Assembly: GCF_014653115.1 (NCBI RefSeq)
Contig: NZ_BNAD01000001.1
Coordinates: 843,433 to 907,432, forward strand
Length of the DNA: 64,000 nucleotides
Origin: Nocardioides flavus (ex Wang et al. 2016)
Lineage (GTDB): Bacteria > Actinomycetota > Actinomycetes > Propionibacteriales > Nocardioidaceae
Direction: 5' to 3'
This document shows positions 8,578-15,947 of the stretch, piece by piece (position 1 is the first letter of the stretch; each line of letters starts with the position of its first letter). The translations under genes and the position numbers were made by a program. Below the pieces are notes generated by a model. It saw only the letters and a list, made by a program, of their open reading frames with translations. It was not told where the DNA came from and made no database searches.

Positions 8578-9991
8578 GCGGGTCGTCGTCGTCGGCGGGG
8601 GCATGGCCGCCGTCCGCCTCGCCGAGCACCTCGGTGGGGACGATCGGTTCGCCGTGACCGTCCTCGCCGACGAGCCGCACGCGCCGTACAACCGGATCCT
8701 GCTGTCGGCGGTGCTGGAGGGCACCCACGCGCCGTCGGCGTTGACACTGCGCTCGCAGGCGTGGTTCGCCGACCACGGCATCGACCTGCGGCTCGGCGCC
8801 CGGGTGCTCGAGGTCGACCGCGACGCGCGCGAGGTCGTGCTCGTGGACGGGGAGCGCGTCGGCTTCGACCGGCTGGTCCTGGCGACCGGGTCGATCCCCA
8901 CGCTGCCGCCGATCCGTGGACTGGTCCGGCGTGACGGGACGCTGCACCCGAAGGTCCACGCCTTCCGCTCGCTCGCCGACTGCCGACGGCTGGACGAGGC
9001 GGCGTCGTTGCTGGTCGAGGAAGGGCGGAGCCCTGTCGCGAGACCCGCACGCGCGGTCGTCGTCGGCGGTGGCCTCCTCGGACTCCAGGTCGCCCGTGCG
9101 CTGTCGGTGCGCGGGCTGCGGACCGAGGTAGTGGAGGGCGCCGGCCACCTCCTCGCCAGCCAGGTCGGGCCGGGCGGGGGGTGGGTGCTCGAGCGGGACC
9201 TCCGCCGCCTCGGCACCGACGTCTACACCGGAGCCCGCGCCGTACGCCTCACCGACGAGGGCCTGCGGCTCGACAACGGCTACGTGCTGCCGACCGAGCT
9301 CGTCGTCCTCACCGCGGGTGGTCGCCCCTCGACCTCGCTGGCCCGGCGCGCCGGGCTGATGGTCCGCCGGGGCGTCGTGGTGGACTCCAGCCTGACGAGC
9401 GTGACCGACGACCGCGTGCACGCCATCGGCGACTGCGCCGAGCACCGTCGCCGCACGACCGGGTTCGTCCCGCCGGCGTGGGAGCAGGCGGAGGTGCTCG
9501 CCCGGGTGCTGCGCGGCGACGCCACGGCGTACGACGGGCGCCGCAGCGTCGCCCGGCTGCGGGCCACCGGGCTCGAGGTGGCCGTGCTCGGCGACCCCGA
9601 GCACGCCGAGGGCGAGGTCGTGGAGATGTCCAACCCGATCGCCGGCTCGCACCGCCGGCTCGTGGTCCACGGCGGCCGGATCGTCGCGGCGGCGCTCGTC
9701 GGCGACCTCTCGCGCGTCGGGCTGATCACGCAGCTCTACGACCGCGGCACGGTGCTCGGTCCCGACGAACCCGGGCAGCTGCTGCTGCCGGAGGCCGCCG
9801 ACGCGCCGGCGCCGCTGCCCGACGGGGCCGAGGTCTGTGCCTGCGCGGGCGTCACCGCCGGCGAGGTCAGGGCCTGTGCGACGGTGGCCGAGTGCGCCGA
9901 CCGGACCAGGGCGACGACCGGCTGCGGCGGGTGTGCCGACGTCGTGCGCCGCCTGGTCGGGAGCAGCCCGGCGCCCGTCGCCGTCGGCTGA
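8570..9991 (+). CDS. nasB: FAD-dependent oxidoreductase with BFD-like [2Fe-2S] domain, nitrate reductase electron donor
   Basis: A 473-residue pyridine-nucleotide:disulphide oxidoreductase-like protein: an N-terminal FAD motif (VVVVGGGMAAVRLAEHL), a second dinucleotide motif (VVVGGGLLGLQVAR), and a C-terminal BFD-like domain with C423, C425, C452 and C455. This resembles the front half of NirB and the Bacillus NasB electron-transfer subunit. It probably passes electrons from NAD(P)H to the nitrate reductase whose gene it overlaps. Unusually, a dispersed 36-bp repeat lies in-frame at 9010-9045, inserting about 12 residues just before the second dinucleotide motif. There is no siroheme domain, so it is not itself a nitrite reductase. 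Confidence 0.85.
   Translation: MPERVVVVGGGMAAVRLAEHLGGDDRFAVTVLADEPHAPYNRILLSAVLEGTHAPSALTLRSQAWFADHGIDLRLGARVLEVDRDAREVVLVDGERVGFDRLVLATGSIPTLPPIRGLVRRDGTLHPKVHAFRSLADCRRLDEAASLLVEEGRSPVARPARAVVVGGGLLGLQVARALSVRGLRTEVVEGAGHLLASQVGPGGGWVLERDLRRLGTDVYTGARAVRLTDEGLRLDNGYVLPTELVVLTAGGRPSTSLARRAGLMVRRGVVVDSSLTSVTDDRVHAIGDCAEHRRRTTGFVPPAWEQAEVLARVLRGDATAYDGRRSVARLRATGLEVAVLGDPEHAEGEVVEMSNPIAGSHRRLVVHGGRIVAAALVGDLSRVGLITQLYDRGTVLGPDEPGQLLLPEAADAPAPLPDGAEVCACAGVTAGEVRACATVAECADRTRATTGCGGCADVVRRLVGSSPAPVAVG
9010..9045 (+). repeat. REP-like 36-bp element inside coding sequence
   Basis: This 36-bp sequence (starting GCTGGTCGAGGAAGG, ending CGAGACC) recurs at 60080-60115 with only three differences, all transitions. 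It forms a small hairpin: 5-nt arms at 9022-9026 and 9030-9034 around GGA. Two of the three differences are a compensatory base-pair change within that hairpin. Here it is read in frame as part of the nasB-like protein. Confidence 0.75.
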
Positions 9992-10024
9992 CAACTTCCG
10001 GCGGTCCTCTCTCGTCCCACCCCT

Positions 10025-10345
10025 GTGCTCGTCAAGATCGCGCTCGGCCTCGCCGCGCTCGTCCTCGGTTTCGTCGCGGGCGCGCAGGCGCAGCAGGTGG
10101 TGGCCGCGTCCGGCGAGCCCGAGCCGGTGGCGCGCGCCATCGACCCTCGCGCCCACCCCGAGGGCGGGCTGGGTGAGGACTGTCCGCCGCACCCGCGGCG
10201 TGCTCTCGTCGCGGCCCGCGGCACCGACGGCAGGTGCGGCTTCGTCCGGGTGTCCGACCTGCGGGCCCACGCCGAGGGTGCCGAGGTCGCGCTCCACGCC
10301 CGCGACGGAGTGACGGTGATCGGGACGTTTCGCATCCGGTCGTGA
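10025..10345 (+). CDS. Small secreted or membrane-anchored hypothetical protein
   Basis: A 106-residue product starting at GTG. The N-terminus is a signal-peptide-like hydrophobic stretch (VLVKIALGLAALVLGFVAGAQA). The remainder has two cysteines (EDCPPHP and GRCGFVRV) that could form a disulphide outside the cell, and a beta-rich C-terminus (ALHARDGVTVIGTFRI). It follows the nitrate reductase genes by about 30 nt and is transcribed in the same direction. No family is recognised. A frame on the opposite strand also remains open here, so it is only moderately certain. Confidence 0.5.
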   Translation: MLVKIALGLAALVLGFVAGAQAQQVVAASGEPEPVARAIDPRAHPEGGLGEDCPPHPRRALVAARGTDGRCGFVRVSDLRAHAEGAEVALHARDGVTVIGTFRIRS

Positions 10346-10382
10346 CCTCAGGTGCACCCGAGCCGGTCCGCGGCTGCACTGT

Positions 10383-10451
10383 GAAGGCAGTTCGCCGGCC
10401 TCGGCTCCGCTCGTACGCTCGCCAGGTCCGCCGGCAGCGCGAACTGCCTTC
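10383..10451. repeat. Long palindrome sharing arms with 19965-20039
   Basis: The arm GAAGGCAGTTCGC (10383-10395) is repeated in inverted orientation at 10439-10451. A second element at 19965-20039 has the same arms but an unrelated central sequence. It sits between the + strand small gene and the 3' end of soxR, so it may end transcription in both directions, but the conserved arms and free loop suggest a dispersed mobile-type repeat. Confidence 0.7.
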
Positions 10452-10539
10452 GTGGTGCGCGCCGGACGCCGAGCCGATCAGCCCGCTCGGCGACCGCGGC
10501 CGCCAGTCGTCCACCCAGCCCCCGGCCCGCGGTGGTCGC

Positions 10540-11037
10540 TCACGAGGCAGATCCTCGCCGACCGGCGCCGCGGCGGGTCGGGTGCGGCCGCCGGAGCGAG
10601 TCCGGGAGCAACCGGGCTCCCGCACCGTCCTCGCCGTGGACGTCGCCCGGGTTGGAGAAGGCGCACGAGCGCAGGCTCAGGCAGCCGCAGCCGATGCAGC
10701 CGTCGAGACCGCCCTTGAGCCGCTGCAGGGCGGCGATCTGCTCGTCCAGCCGACGGCCCCAGTGCCGCGAGATGCGCTGCCAGTCGGCCTTGGTCGGCGT
10801 GCGGTTGCCGGGCAGCCGGCCGAGCTCGTCGCGGATCTCCTCGATGGTGAGCCCCACGTTGGAGGCGGCCCGGATGAAGGCGAGGCGGCGCAGCACGCTG
10901 CGCTCGAAGCGCCGCTGTCCACCGCCGGACCGGTGCGCCTCGATGAGACCCTCGGCCTCGTAGTAGCGGATCGCGGAGGCGGCGAAGCCGCTGCGCTGAG
11001 TGATCTCGCACATCGGCAGCAGGTCCCGCGCATCCAT
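10540..11037 (-). CDS. soxR: SoxR redox-sensing MerR-family regulator
   Basis: A 165-residue MerR-type activator that responds to redox-cycling compounds through a [2Fe-2S] cluster. The N-terminal winged helix shows SAIRYYEAEGLI, followed by the dimerisation helix. The cluster motif is C114-x2-C117-x-C119-x5-C125. The ATG start has GGGGGAGG upstream. The C-terminal tail is slightly longer than in typical SoxR and Arg-rich. A 20-bp operator lies between it and the divergent gene at 11088, so it probably regulates that gene, itself or both. In actinobacteria SoxR usually responds to redox-active antibiotics rather than superoxide. Confidence 0.93.
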   Translation of the reverse strand: MDARDLLPMCEITQRSGFAASAIRYYEAEGLIEAHRSGGGQRRFERSVLRRLAFIRAASNVGLTIEEIRDELGRLPGNRTPTKADWQRISRHWGRRLDEQIAALQRLKGGLDGCIGCGCLSLRSCAFSNPGDVHGEDGAGARLLPDSLRRPHPTRRGAGRRGSAS

Positions 11038-11056
11038 CCTGGCCTCCCCCTTGAAC

Positions 11057-11076
11057 TCAAGTTCACTTCAACTTGA
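11057..11076. promoter_or_regulatory. SoxR operator candidate
   Basis: Seven-base arms TCAAGTT (11057-11063) and AACTTGA (11070-11076) are exact inverted copies around a 6-bp centre. The half-sites match the SoxR box (CCTCAAGTT-AACTTGAGG type), and the site lies between soxR and the divergent gene, the usual place for a SoxR target promoter. Confidence 0.75.
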
Positions 11077-11087
11077 ACGATGATGTC

Positions 11088-11411
11088 ATGACTCACGAGA
11101 CGACGGAACGGGTGGACGGCGGCCGCGTGGTCGCCGTCGGGACGACCGCCACCCGTGCCGTCGAGTCGGCGGTGCTCGGTCGCCACGTGGTGGCCAGCCG
11201 GGGCTGGACCTCGCGCGTCGTCTCCCCCGCGCAGCCGCCGCGCGTGGTGGACGGCCTGATCACCGGGTGGCACGACCCGATGGCCTCCCACCTCCTCCTC
11301 GTCGAGGCGGTCGCCGGCACCCGCCTCACGCAGGCGGCGTACGCCGCGGCCGTGGCCGAGGACTACCTCTGGCACGAGTTCGGGGACTCGGCGCTGCTCC
11401 TGCGGCGGTGA
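11088..11411 (+). CDS. Orphan QueA-like C-terminal domain
   Basis: The 107 residues match only the C-terminal part of S-adenosylmethionine:tRNA ribosyltransferase-isomerase (QueA, about 340 residues): GGRVVAVGTTATRAVES, the GWTSRVVSP loop, PRVVDGLITGWHDPMASHLLLVEAVAG and a terminal YLWHEFGDSALLL. The N-terminal two thirds are absent, and upstream is the soxR operator and soxR itself on the other strand. The frame is intact with normal codon use. It may be a gene remnant captured by a SoxR promoter, or a domain-sized protein with a new role; it should not catalyse queuosine synthesis alone. The ATG at 11088 lacks a ribosome-binding site. Confidence 0.7.
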   Translation: MTHETTERVDGGRVVAVGTTATRAVESAVLGRHVVASRGWTSRVVSPAQPPRVVDGLITGWHDPMASHLLLVEAVAGTRLTQAAYAAAVAEDYLWHEFGDSALLLRR

Positions 11412-11500
11412 GGGGGCGGGCCGGCAGCAAGGGGTGGTCATCGAGACCCACCCCGCGAGGGTGAGGACGGCCGGCAGCGCCGCGGTGAAGTCTCAGCGGC

Positions 11501-12175
11501 GTGACCGAGCCGAGCCGCGGTACCACAGCACGCACCCTGGCCCTCGCCTGGGGTGTCGTCGTCGGCTCCGCGCTGTCCCTGGGCTGGCTGATCACCGGAC
11601 CGTTGGCGCCCGTGGTCGAGCCGCCCGACGACCGGTTCGTGCGATGGCTCGCCTCCCACCGCACCCCGGCCCTCGACACCGCAGCCGCCGTGGGCAGCCA
11701 CGTCGCGGACACGATCGTCGGCATGGGCCTGGCGCTCGTGGTGGCGCTCGTCGCCGCCGTGGTGGGGCGGTCGTGGCGCCCGGTCGTCTACTTCACCGTG
11801 CTGGTCGCGGGCTACCTCGCGCTCTACCTGCTCGTCACGCACCTCGTCCCGCGTGACCGTCCGCCGGTGGAGATCCTCGATCCCGGCCTGGTCCCCGACC
11901 ACAGCTATCCCTCGGGCCACATGGCGACGGCGATACTGGTCTACGGCGGCACCGCGCTCTGGTGGGGCAGGGTGCGGCCGGCGTGGCGGCAGTGGACCTG
12001 GCCCCTCTTCCTGGTGCCCGTCGTCGTCGCCCCCTCGCGGCTCTACCAAGGTGCGCACCACCTCACCGACGTCCTCGCCAGCCTGGTCTTCGCGACCGTG
12101 TGGCTGGTGGTCGTCGCACGGGTCCTGCTCCCGCACACGCCGAGCCGGTGCGGGGAGGGGCGTGCCGTGCCCTAG
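11501..12175 (+). CDS. PAP2-family membrane phosphatase
   Basis: A 224-residue integral membrane protein with about five to six hydrophobic segments. The three phosphatase motifs of the PAP2 superfamily are present: RDRPP, the PSGHMA motif with the conserved histidine, and SRLYQGAHHLTDV with the second catalytic histidine and aspartate. Such enzymes dephosphorylate lipid phosphates such as phosphatidic acid or undecaprenyl pyrophosphate at the outer face of the membrane. The substrate cannot be told from sequence. It ends 9 nt before the KtrB start. Confidence 0.88.
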   Translation: MTEPSRGTTARTLALAWGVVVGSALSLGWLITGPLAPVVEPPDDRFVRWLASHRTPALDTAAAVGSHVADTIVGMGLALVVALVAAVVGRSWRPVVYFTVLVAGYLALYLLVTHLVPRDRPPVEILDPGLVPDHSYPSGHMATAILVYGGTALWWGRVRPAWRQWTWPLFLVPVVVAPSRLYQGAHHLTDVLASLVFATVWLVVVARVLLPHTPSRCGEGRAVP

Positions 12176-12178
12176 CCT
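12173..12178 (+). promoter_or_regulatory. -10 hexamer for leaderless ktrB mRNA
   Basis: TAGCCT lies 6 nt before the GTG start of ktrB with no Shine-Dalgarno, fitting a leaderless TAnnnT promoter. It overlaps the last codon of the PAP2 gene. Confidence 0.45.
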
Positions 12179-12184
12179 CGGAGC

Positions 12185-13552
12185 GTGACGGCATCGCTCG
12201 TACGGGTTCTGCGCCGCGACGGCGGGCCGTTCTTCCGGCACCCCGCGCAGGTCGTCGTGGTCGCCTTCGCACTCGCCGTCCTCGTCGGCACGGCCTTGCT
12301 GATGCTGCCCGCGGCGCGGACCGAGCAGGTGGCGGCGCCGTTCGTCGTCGCGCTGTTCACCTCGACGAGCGCGGTGTGCGTCACCGGACTGGTGGTCGTC
12401 GACACGCCCTCCTACTGGTCGACCTTCGGCGAGGTGGTCATCCTCGCCCTGATCCAGGTGGGCGGCTTCGGGATCATGACGCTGGCCTCCCTCCTCGGCC
12501 TGCTGGTCTTCCGCAGGCTGGGCCTGCGATCTCGCCTGACCGCGGCCGCGGAGACCAAGGCGACCGGCCTGGGCGACGTCCGGACCGTGGTGAAGGGGGT
12601 CGTCGCGATCAGCCTGCTCTTCGAGGCTGTGACCGCGGTGCTGCTGACGCTGCGGTTCGTCTGGGGCTACGACGAGGAGTGGGGACGTGCGACGTACCTC
12701 GGCGTCTTCCACGCCGTCTCCGCCTTCAACAACGCCGGGTTCGCGCTCTACAGCGACAGTCTGATGGGCTTCGTGTCCGACCCGTGGATCTGTCTGCCGA
12801 TCGCCTTCGCCGTGGTCGCGGGCGGGCTGGGCTTCCCGGTGTGGCTCGAGCTCTACCGGCGCTTCCACCCGACGTGGGCCTGGAGCATGCACACGCGGAT
12901 GACGCTCACCGCGACCGCGACCCTGCTGGTCCTCGGCACCGTCTTCGTGACCGCGAGCGAGTGGAGCAACCCCGCGACGCTCGGGGCGCTCAGCGCGCCC
13001 GACCGTCTGCTGGCGGGCTTCTTCCAGGCCGTGATGCCACGGACGGCGGGCTTCAACAGCCTCGACTACGGCCAGATGAACGACGGCACGCTGCTGGGGA
13101 CCATGATCCTGATGTTCATCGGCGGTGGTTCGGCAGGCACGGCCGGCGGCATCAAGGTCACGACGTTCGTCCTGCTGTTCTTCGCGATCCTCGCCGAGGT
13201 GCGGGGCGAGTCCGACGTCCGGGCCTTCGGGCGCCGCGTCGACCCGCGCGCCATCCGGCAGGCGCTGACGGTGGCGCTGCTCGCCGTGGGCGCCGTCGTC
13301 GCCTCGACCCTCCTCGTCCTCCAGCTCGCCGCCGTGTCGACCGAGGACGCGCTGTTCGAGGTGGTCTCCGCGTTCGCCACGGTCGGGCTCTCCACGGGCA
13401 TCACCGCCGACCTCCCGACGAGCGTCCACCTGGTGCTGGTGCTGCTGATGTTCACCGGCCGGCTGGGACCCATCACACTGGTCTCGGCGCTCGCGATGCG
13501 GGACCGCACGCACCTGCACCGACTCCCGGAAGGACGGCCCATCATTGGCTAG
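12185..13552 (+). CDS. ktrB: Potassium uptake channel subunit, KtrB/TrkH family
   Basis: A 455-residue membrane protein made of four M1-P-M2 repeats, each with a selectivity-filter segment: TSTSAVCVTGL, VSAFNNAGFAL, MPRTAGFNSLD and FATVGLSTGIT. It transports potassium (possibly with sodium) across the cytoplasmic membrane. The short N-terminus is KtrB-like rather than TrkH-like. The last 8 nt overlap the KtrA gene, so the pore and its regulator are made together. Confidence 0.93.
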   Translation: MTASLVRVLRRDGGPFFRHPAQVVVVAFALAVLVGTALLMLPAARTEQVAAPFVVALFTSTSAVCVTGLVVVDTPSYWSTFGEVVILALIQVGGFGIMTLASLLGLLVFRRLGLRSRLTAAAETKATGLGDVRTVVKGVVAISLLFEAVTAVLLTLRFVWGYDEEWGRATYLGVFHAVSAFNNAGFALYSDSLMGFVSDPWICLPIAFAVVAGGLGFPVWLELYRRFHPTWAWSMHTRMTLTATATLLVLGTVFVTASEWSNPATLGALSAPDRLLAGFFQAVMPRTAGFNSLDYGQMNDGTLLGTMILMFIGGGSAGTAGGIKVTTFVLLFFAILAEVRGESDVRAFGRRVDPRAIRQALTVALLAVGAVVASTLLVLQLAAVSTEDALFEVVSAFATVGLSTGITADLPTSVHLVLVLLMFTGRLGPITLVSALAMRDRTHLHRLPEGRPIIG

Positions 13553-14255
13553 GAACGACACCCGGAGCGTGGCCGTCGTCGGGCTCGGCCGGTTCGGCCG
13601 CTCGCTGGCGCTCGAGCTCACCAAGGAGGGCGTCGAGGTCCTCGGCGTCGACTCCGACCCCCGCGTCGTACGATCGCTCGCCGGCCGACTGACCCACGTC
13701 GTCGAGGCCGACTCCACCGACCTCGAGGCGATGCGCGAGCTGGGGGTCGCGGAGCTGGACCGGGCCGTCATCGGCGTCGGCACCAACCTCGAGGCGAGCA
13801 TCCTCTCGGCCTCGGTCGTCCTCGAGCTGGGCGTGGGTGACGTGTGGGCCAAGGCGATCAGCCAGTCGCACGCGCGGATCCTGAACCAGATCGGTGTCCA
13901 CCACGTGGTGCGGCCCGAGCACGACATGGGCAAGCGGGTGGCGCACCTGGTCACCGGCCGGATGCTCGACTACATCGAGTTCGACGACGGCTACGCCTTC
14001 GCCAAGACCCGACCGCCACGCGCCCTGATCGGTCGCAGCCTCGGCGGCTACGGCGTGCGCCAGGAGTACGGCATCACGGTGGTCGGGGTGAAGCCCTACG
14101 GCGAGGACTTCACCTACGCCACGGCGACCACGGTGCTGCGCGAGGGGGCCGAGATCATCGTCTCGGGGCCCAAGGAGGCGGTCGAGCGCTTCAGCGCCCT
14201 CGGTCACGACGTCGGACCGCGCACCGAGCGACGGAGCCCCGGCCGACCCTGGTGA
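13545..14255 (+). CDS. ktrA: Potassium uptake regulatory subunit, KtrA/TrkA family
   Basis: A 236-residue cytosolic RCK protein: an N-terminal Rossmann fold with GLGRFGRSL and an acidic residue (VDSDP) at the end of the second strand for nucleotide binding, then a C-terminal TrkA-C domain (IGRSLGGYGVRQEYGITVVGVKPYGE). It binds ATP/ADP or NAD(H) and gates KtrB. The start is TTG at 13545, preceded by GGAAGG, inside the 3' end of ktrB. Confidence 0.93.
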   Translation: MARNDTRSVAVVGLGRFGRSLALELTKEGVEVLGVDSDPRVVRSLAGRLTHVVEADSTDLEAMRELGVAELDRAVIGVGTNLEASILSASVVLELGVGDVWAKAISQSHARILNQIGVHHVVRPEHDMGKRVAHLVTGRMLDYIEFDDGYAFAKTRPPRALIGRSLGGYGVRQEYGITVVGVKPYGEDFTYATATTVLREGAEIIVSGPKEAVERFSALGHDVGPRTERRSPGRPW

Positions 14256-14313
14256 CGTAGCCCAGCGGAGGGCTGCTCGTTGGAACGGGAGACCCCGTCG
14301 CAGGAGAGCCGCC

Positions 14314-15849
14314 ATGCACCGACTGATCGCCACCGCTGTCGCCACCGCCCTGGCCGTCGCCACCGCGCCGTTCGTCGGCTCGCCCGCCGCCGCGGCCGGG
14401 GTGACCACCACGGACGGGTGCGTGAGCAGCGTCCCTGACCCGGGGACGACCGCCCCGGTCGACATCTGCTTCACACTGTTCCGCCCCGCCGGCGCGACGA
14501 AGGACCGGCCGGTGCCGATGGTGCTGCACAGCCACGGCTGGGGCGGCAGCCGTACGACGGACACGGCCGCGTTCGCGTACCTGACCGACGCCGGCTTCGG
14601 GGTGCTCAGCTTCGACCAGCGCGGGTTCGGCGAGAGCGGCGGCAATGCGCACATCGAGAACCCCGACGTCGAGGGCGCCGACGTCCGGCGGATCGTCGAC
14701 CTCGTCGCCGCGCAGCCGTGGGTGGAGAAGGACCGCCCGGGCGACCCGGTGCTGGGTGCGATCGGCGGGTCGTACGGCGGCGGCTACCAGTTCGTCGGCG
14801 CCTTCAGTGAGATCCGCGAGCGCGGCGCGACGCGCTTCGACGCGCTGGTCCCCGAGATCACGTGGTTCAGCCTGACCGAGAGCCTGTTCCCCCAGGGCGT
14901 CCCGCGCACCGAGTGGGCCACGGCCCTGACCGCCGCCTCGCTCCCGTCCGACGCCCTGCCCCCGCTCGTCGTGCAGGGGTTCGCGGAGGCGGCCGCGACC
15001 GGCAACGTGCCCCCGTACCTCTTCCAGTTCCTCGACCGCAACGGCCCGGAGTGGCACGTGCGCCAGGGGCGCCGGCTGGACGTCCCGGTGCTGTTCGGCC
15101 AGGGCGCGACCGACAACCTGTTCCCGCTCGACCAGGGGCTGAAGAACTTCAGCCGCGCGCTGACCGACAGGGCGCGCTCGCGCAGCATCTTCGTCGGCTA
15201 CAACGGCGGCCACACCCTGCCGGCGCTGCTGCCGGGCGGCACCAACCTCGACGTCCCGCTCGTGACCACCGACGCGTGCTCGGCCACCCTGGGCGGGGCG
15301 TCCTTCACCGACCTCGGCCTGCGGTTCCTGCAGCGCAACCTCCAGGGCAAGCGGACGGGCCTGAGCGGCTTCGGCGCCTACCACCTCACCACCGCGGCCG
15401 GCGACCGCTGCGTCAGCGTCCCGACGGTCGCGCCCAGCACGTCCGTCGAGCTCGGCGAGGTGGTCAGCACCGTCGGCGCCGGCGCCCCGATCGCCTACCC
15501 CGTGGCTCAGGGCCCGCTGACGATCGCGGGGTCGCCCACCCTCGACGCCCGGCTGACCACGATCGGGCTGGACAACCGCGCCTTCCTCGGCCTGTCTGTC
15601 GGCACCAGCCCCCTCGACGCCGAGGTCGTGCAGAACAACATGCTGCCGATCCGCGAGAACGGCATCGCCATCGACAAGCCGCGCCGGGGAGTCGAGCTCC
15701 CGTCGGTCGCCCTCGACGTGCCGGCCGGGCAGACGCTGTTCCTCACCGTGGCGCCGATCTCCGACATGTCCGTCGGCTTCGGCAGCCGCGTGGTCGGCGC
15801 GATGCGGATGAAGGACGTGGTGCTGCACCTGCCGGTCGTGGAGGACTGA
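14314..15849 (+). CDS. Secreted alpha/beta-hydrolase, X-Pro dipeptidyl-peptidase (S15)-like
   Basis: A 511-residue exported enzyme. Residues 1-28 form a Sec signal peptide ending ASPAAAA-like (GSPAAAAGV). The hydrolase core has the oxyanion HSHGWGG, nucleophile elbow GGSYGGG with S153, an acid in GQGATDNLFP and a histidine in YNGGHTLPALL. A C-terminal beta-rich segment resembles the accessory domain of the S15/CocE-type peptidases and acyl hydrolases. The substrate is unknown. An AGGAG site precedes the ATG. It lies between ktrA and nirB with no functional link evident. Confidence 0.82.
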   Translation: MHRLIATAVATALAVATAPFVGSPAAAAGVTTTDGCVSSVPDPGTTAPVDICFTLFRPAGATKDRPVPMVLHSHGWGGSRTTDTAAFAYLTDAGFGVLSFDQRGFGESGGNAHIENPDVEGADVRRIVDLVAAQPWVEKDRPGDPVLGAIGGSYGGGYQFVGAFSEIRERGATRFDALVPEITWFSLTESLFPQGVPRTEWATALTAASLPSDALPPLVVQGFAEAAATGNVPPYLFQFLDRNGPEWHVRQGRRLDVPVLFGQGATDNLFPLDQGLKNFSRALTDRARSRSIFVGYNGGHTLPALLPGGTNLDVPLVTTDACSATLGGASFTDLGLRFLQRNLQGKRTGLSGFGAYHLTTAAGDRCVSVPTVAPSTSVELGEVVSTVGAGAPIAYPVAQGPLTIAGSPTLDARLTTIGLDNRAFLGLSVGTSPLDAEVVQNNMLPIRENGIAIDKPRRGVELPSVALDVPAGQTLFLTVAPISDMSVGFGSRVVGAMRMKDVVLHLPVVED

Positions 15850-15886
15850 GGTCGTGCCGCGCGGCCGGTGAGGCTGTGCCGGCCAG

Positions 15887-15902
15887 TTTTCCTGCCCGAA
15901 AC
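15887..15902. promoter_or_regulatory. Candidate nitrogen-regulator site upstream of nirB
   Basis: TTTTC-N6-GAAAC lies 46-61 nt before the nirB start. The spacing and the GAAAC half resemble the GlnR pattern (GTnAC-N6-GAAAC), and NnaR acts with GlnR on nirB promoters in Streptomyces and Mycobacterium. The match is imperfect, so this is suggestive only. Confidence 0.3.
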
Positions 15903-15934
15903 ATTCGCGGAAGCCGCTGACAACATCCGGTTCC

Positions 15935-15940
15935 TACCGT
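15935..15940 (+). promoter_or_regulatory. -10 hexamer for leaderless nirB mRNA
   Basis: TACCGT lies 7 nt before the nirB ATG, and no Shine-Dalgarno is present. This fits transcription starting at or next to the start codon. Confidence 0.5.
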
Positions 15941-15947
15941 CCTCGGC

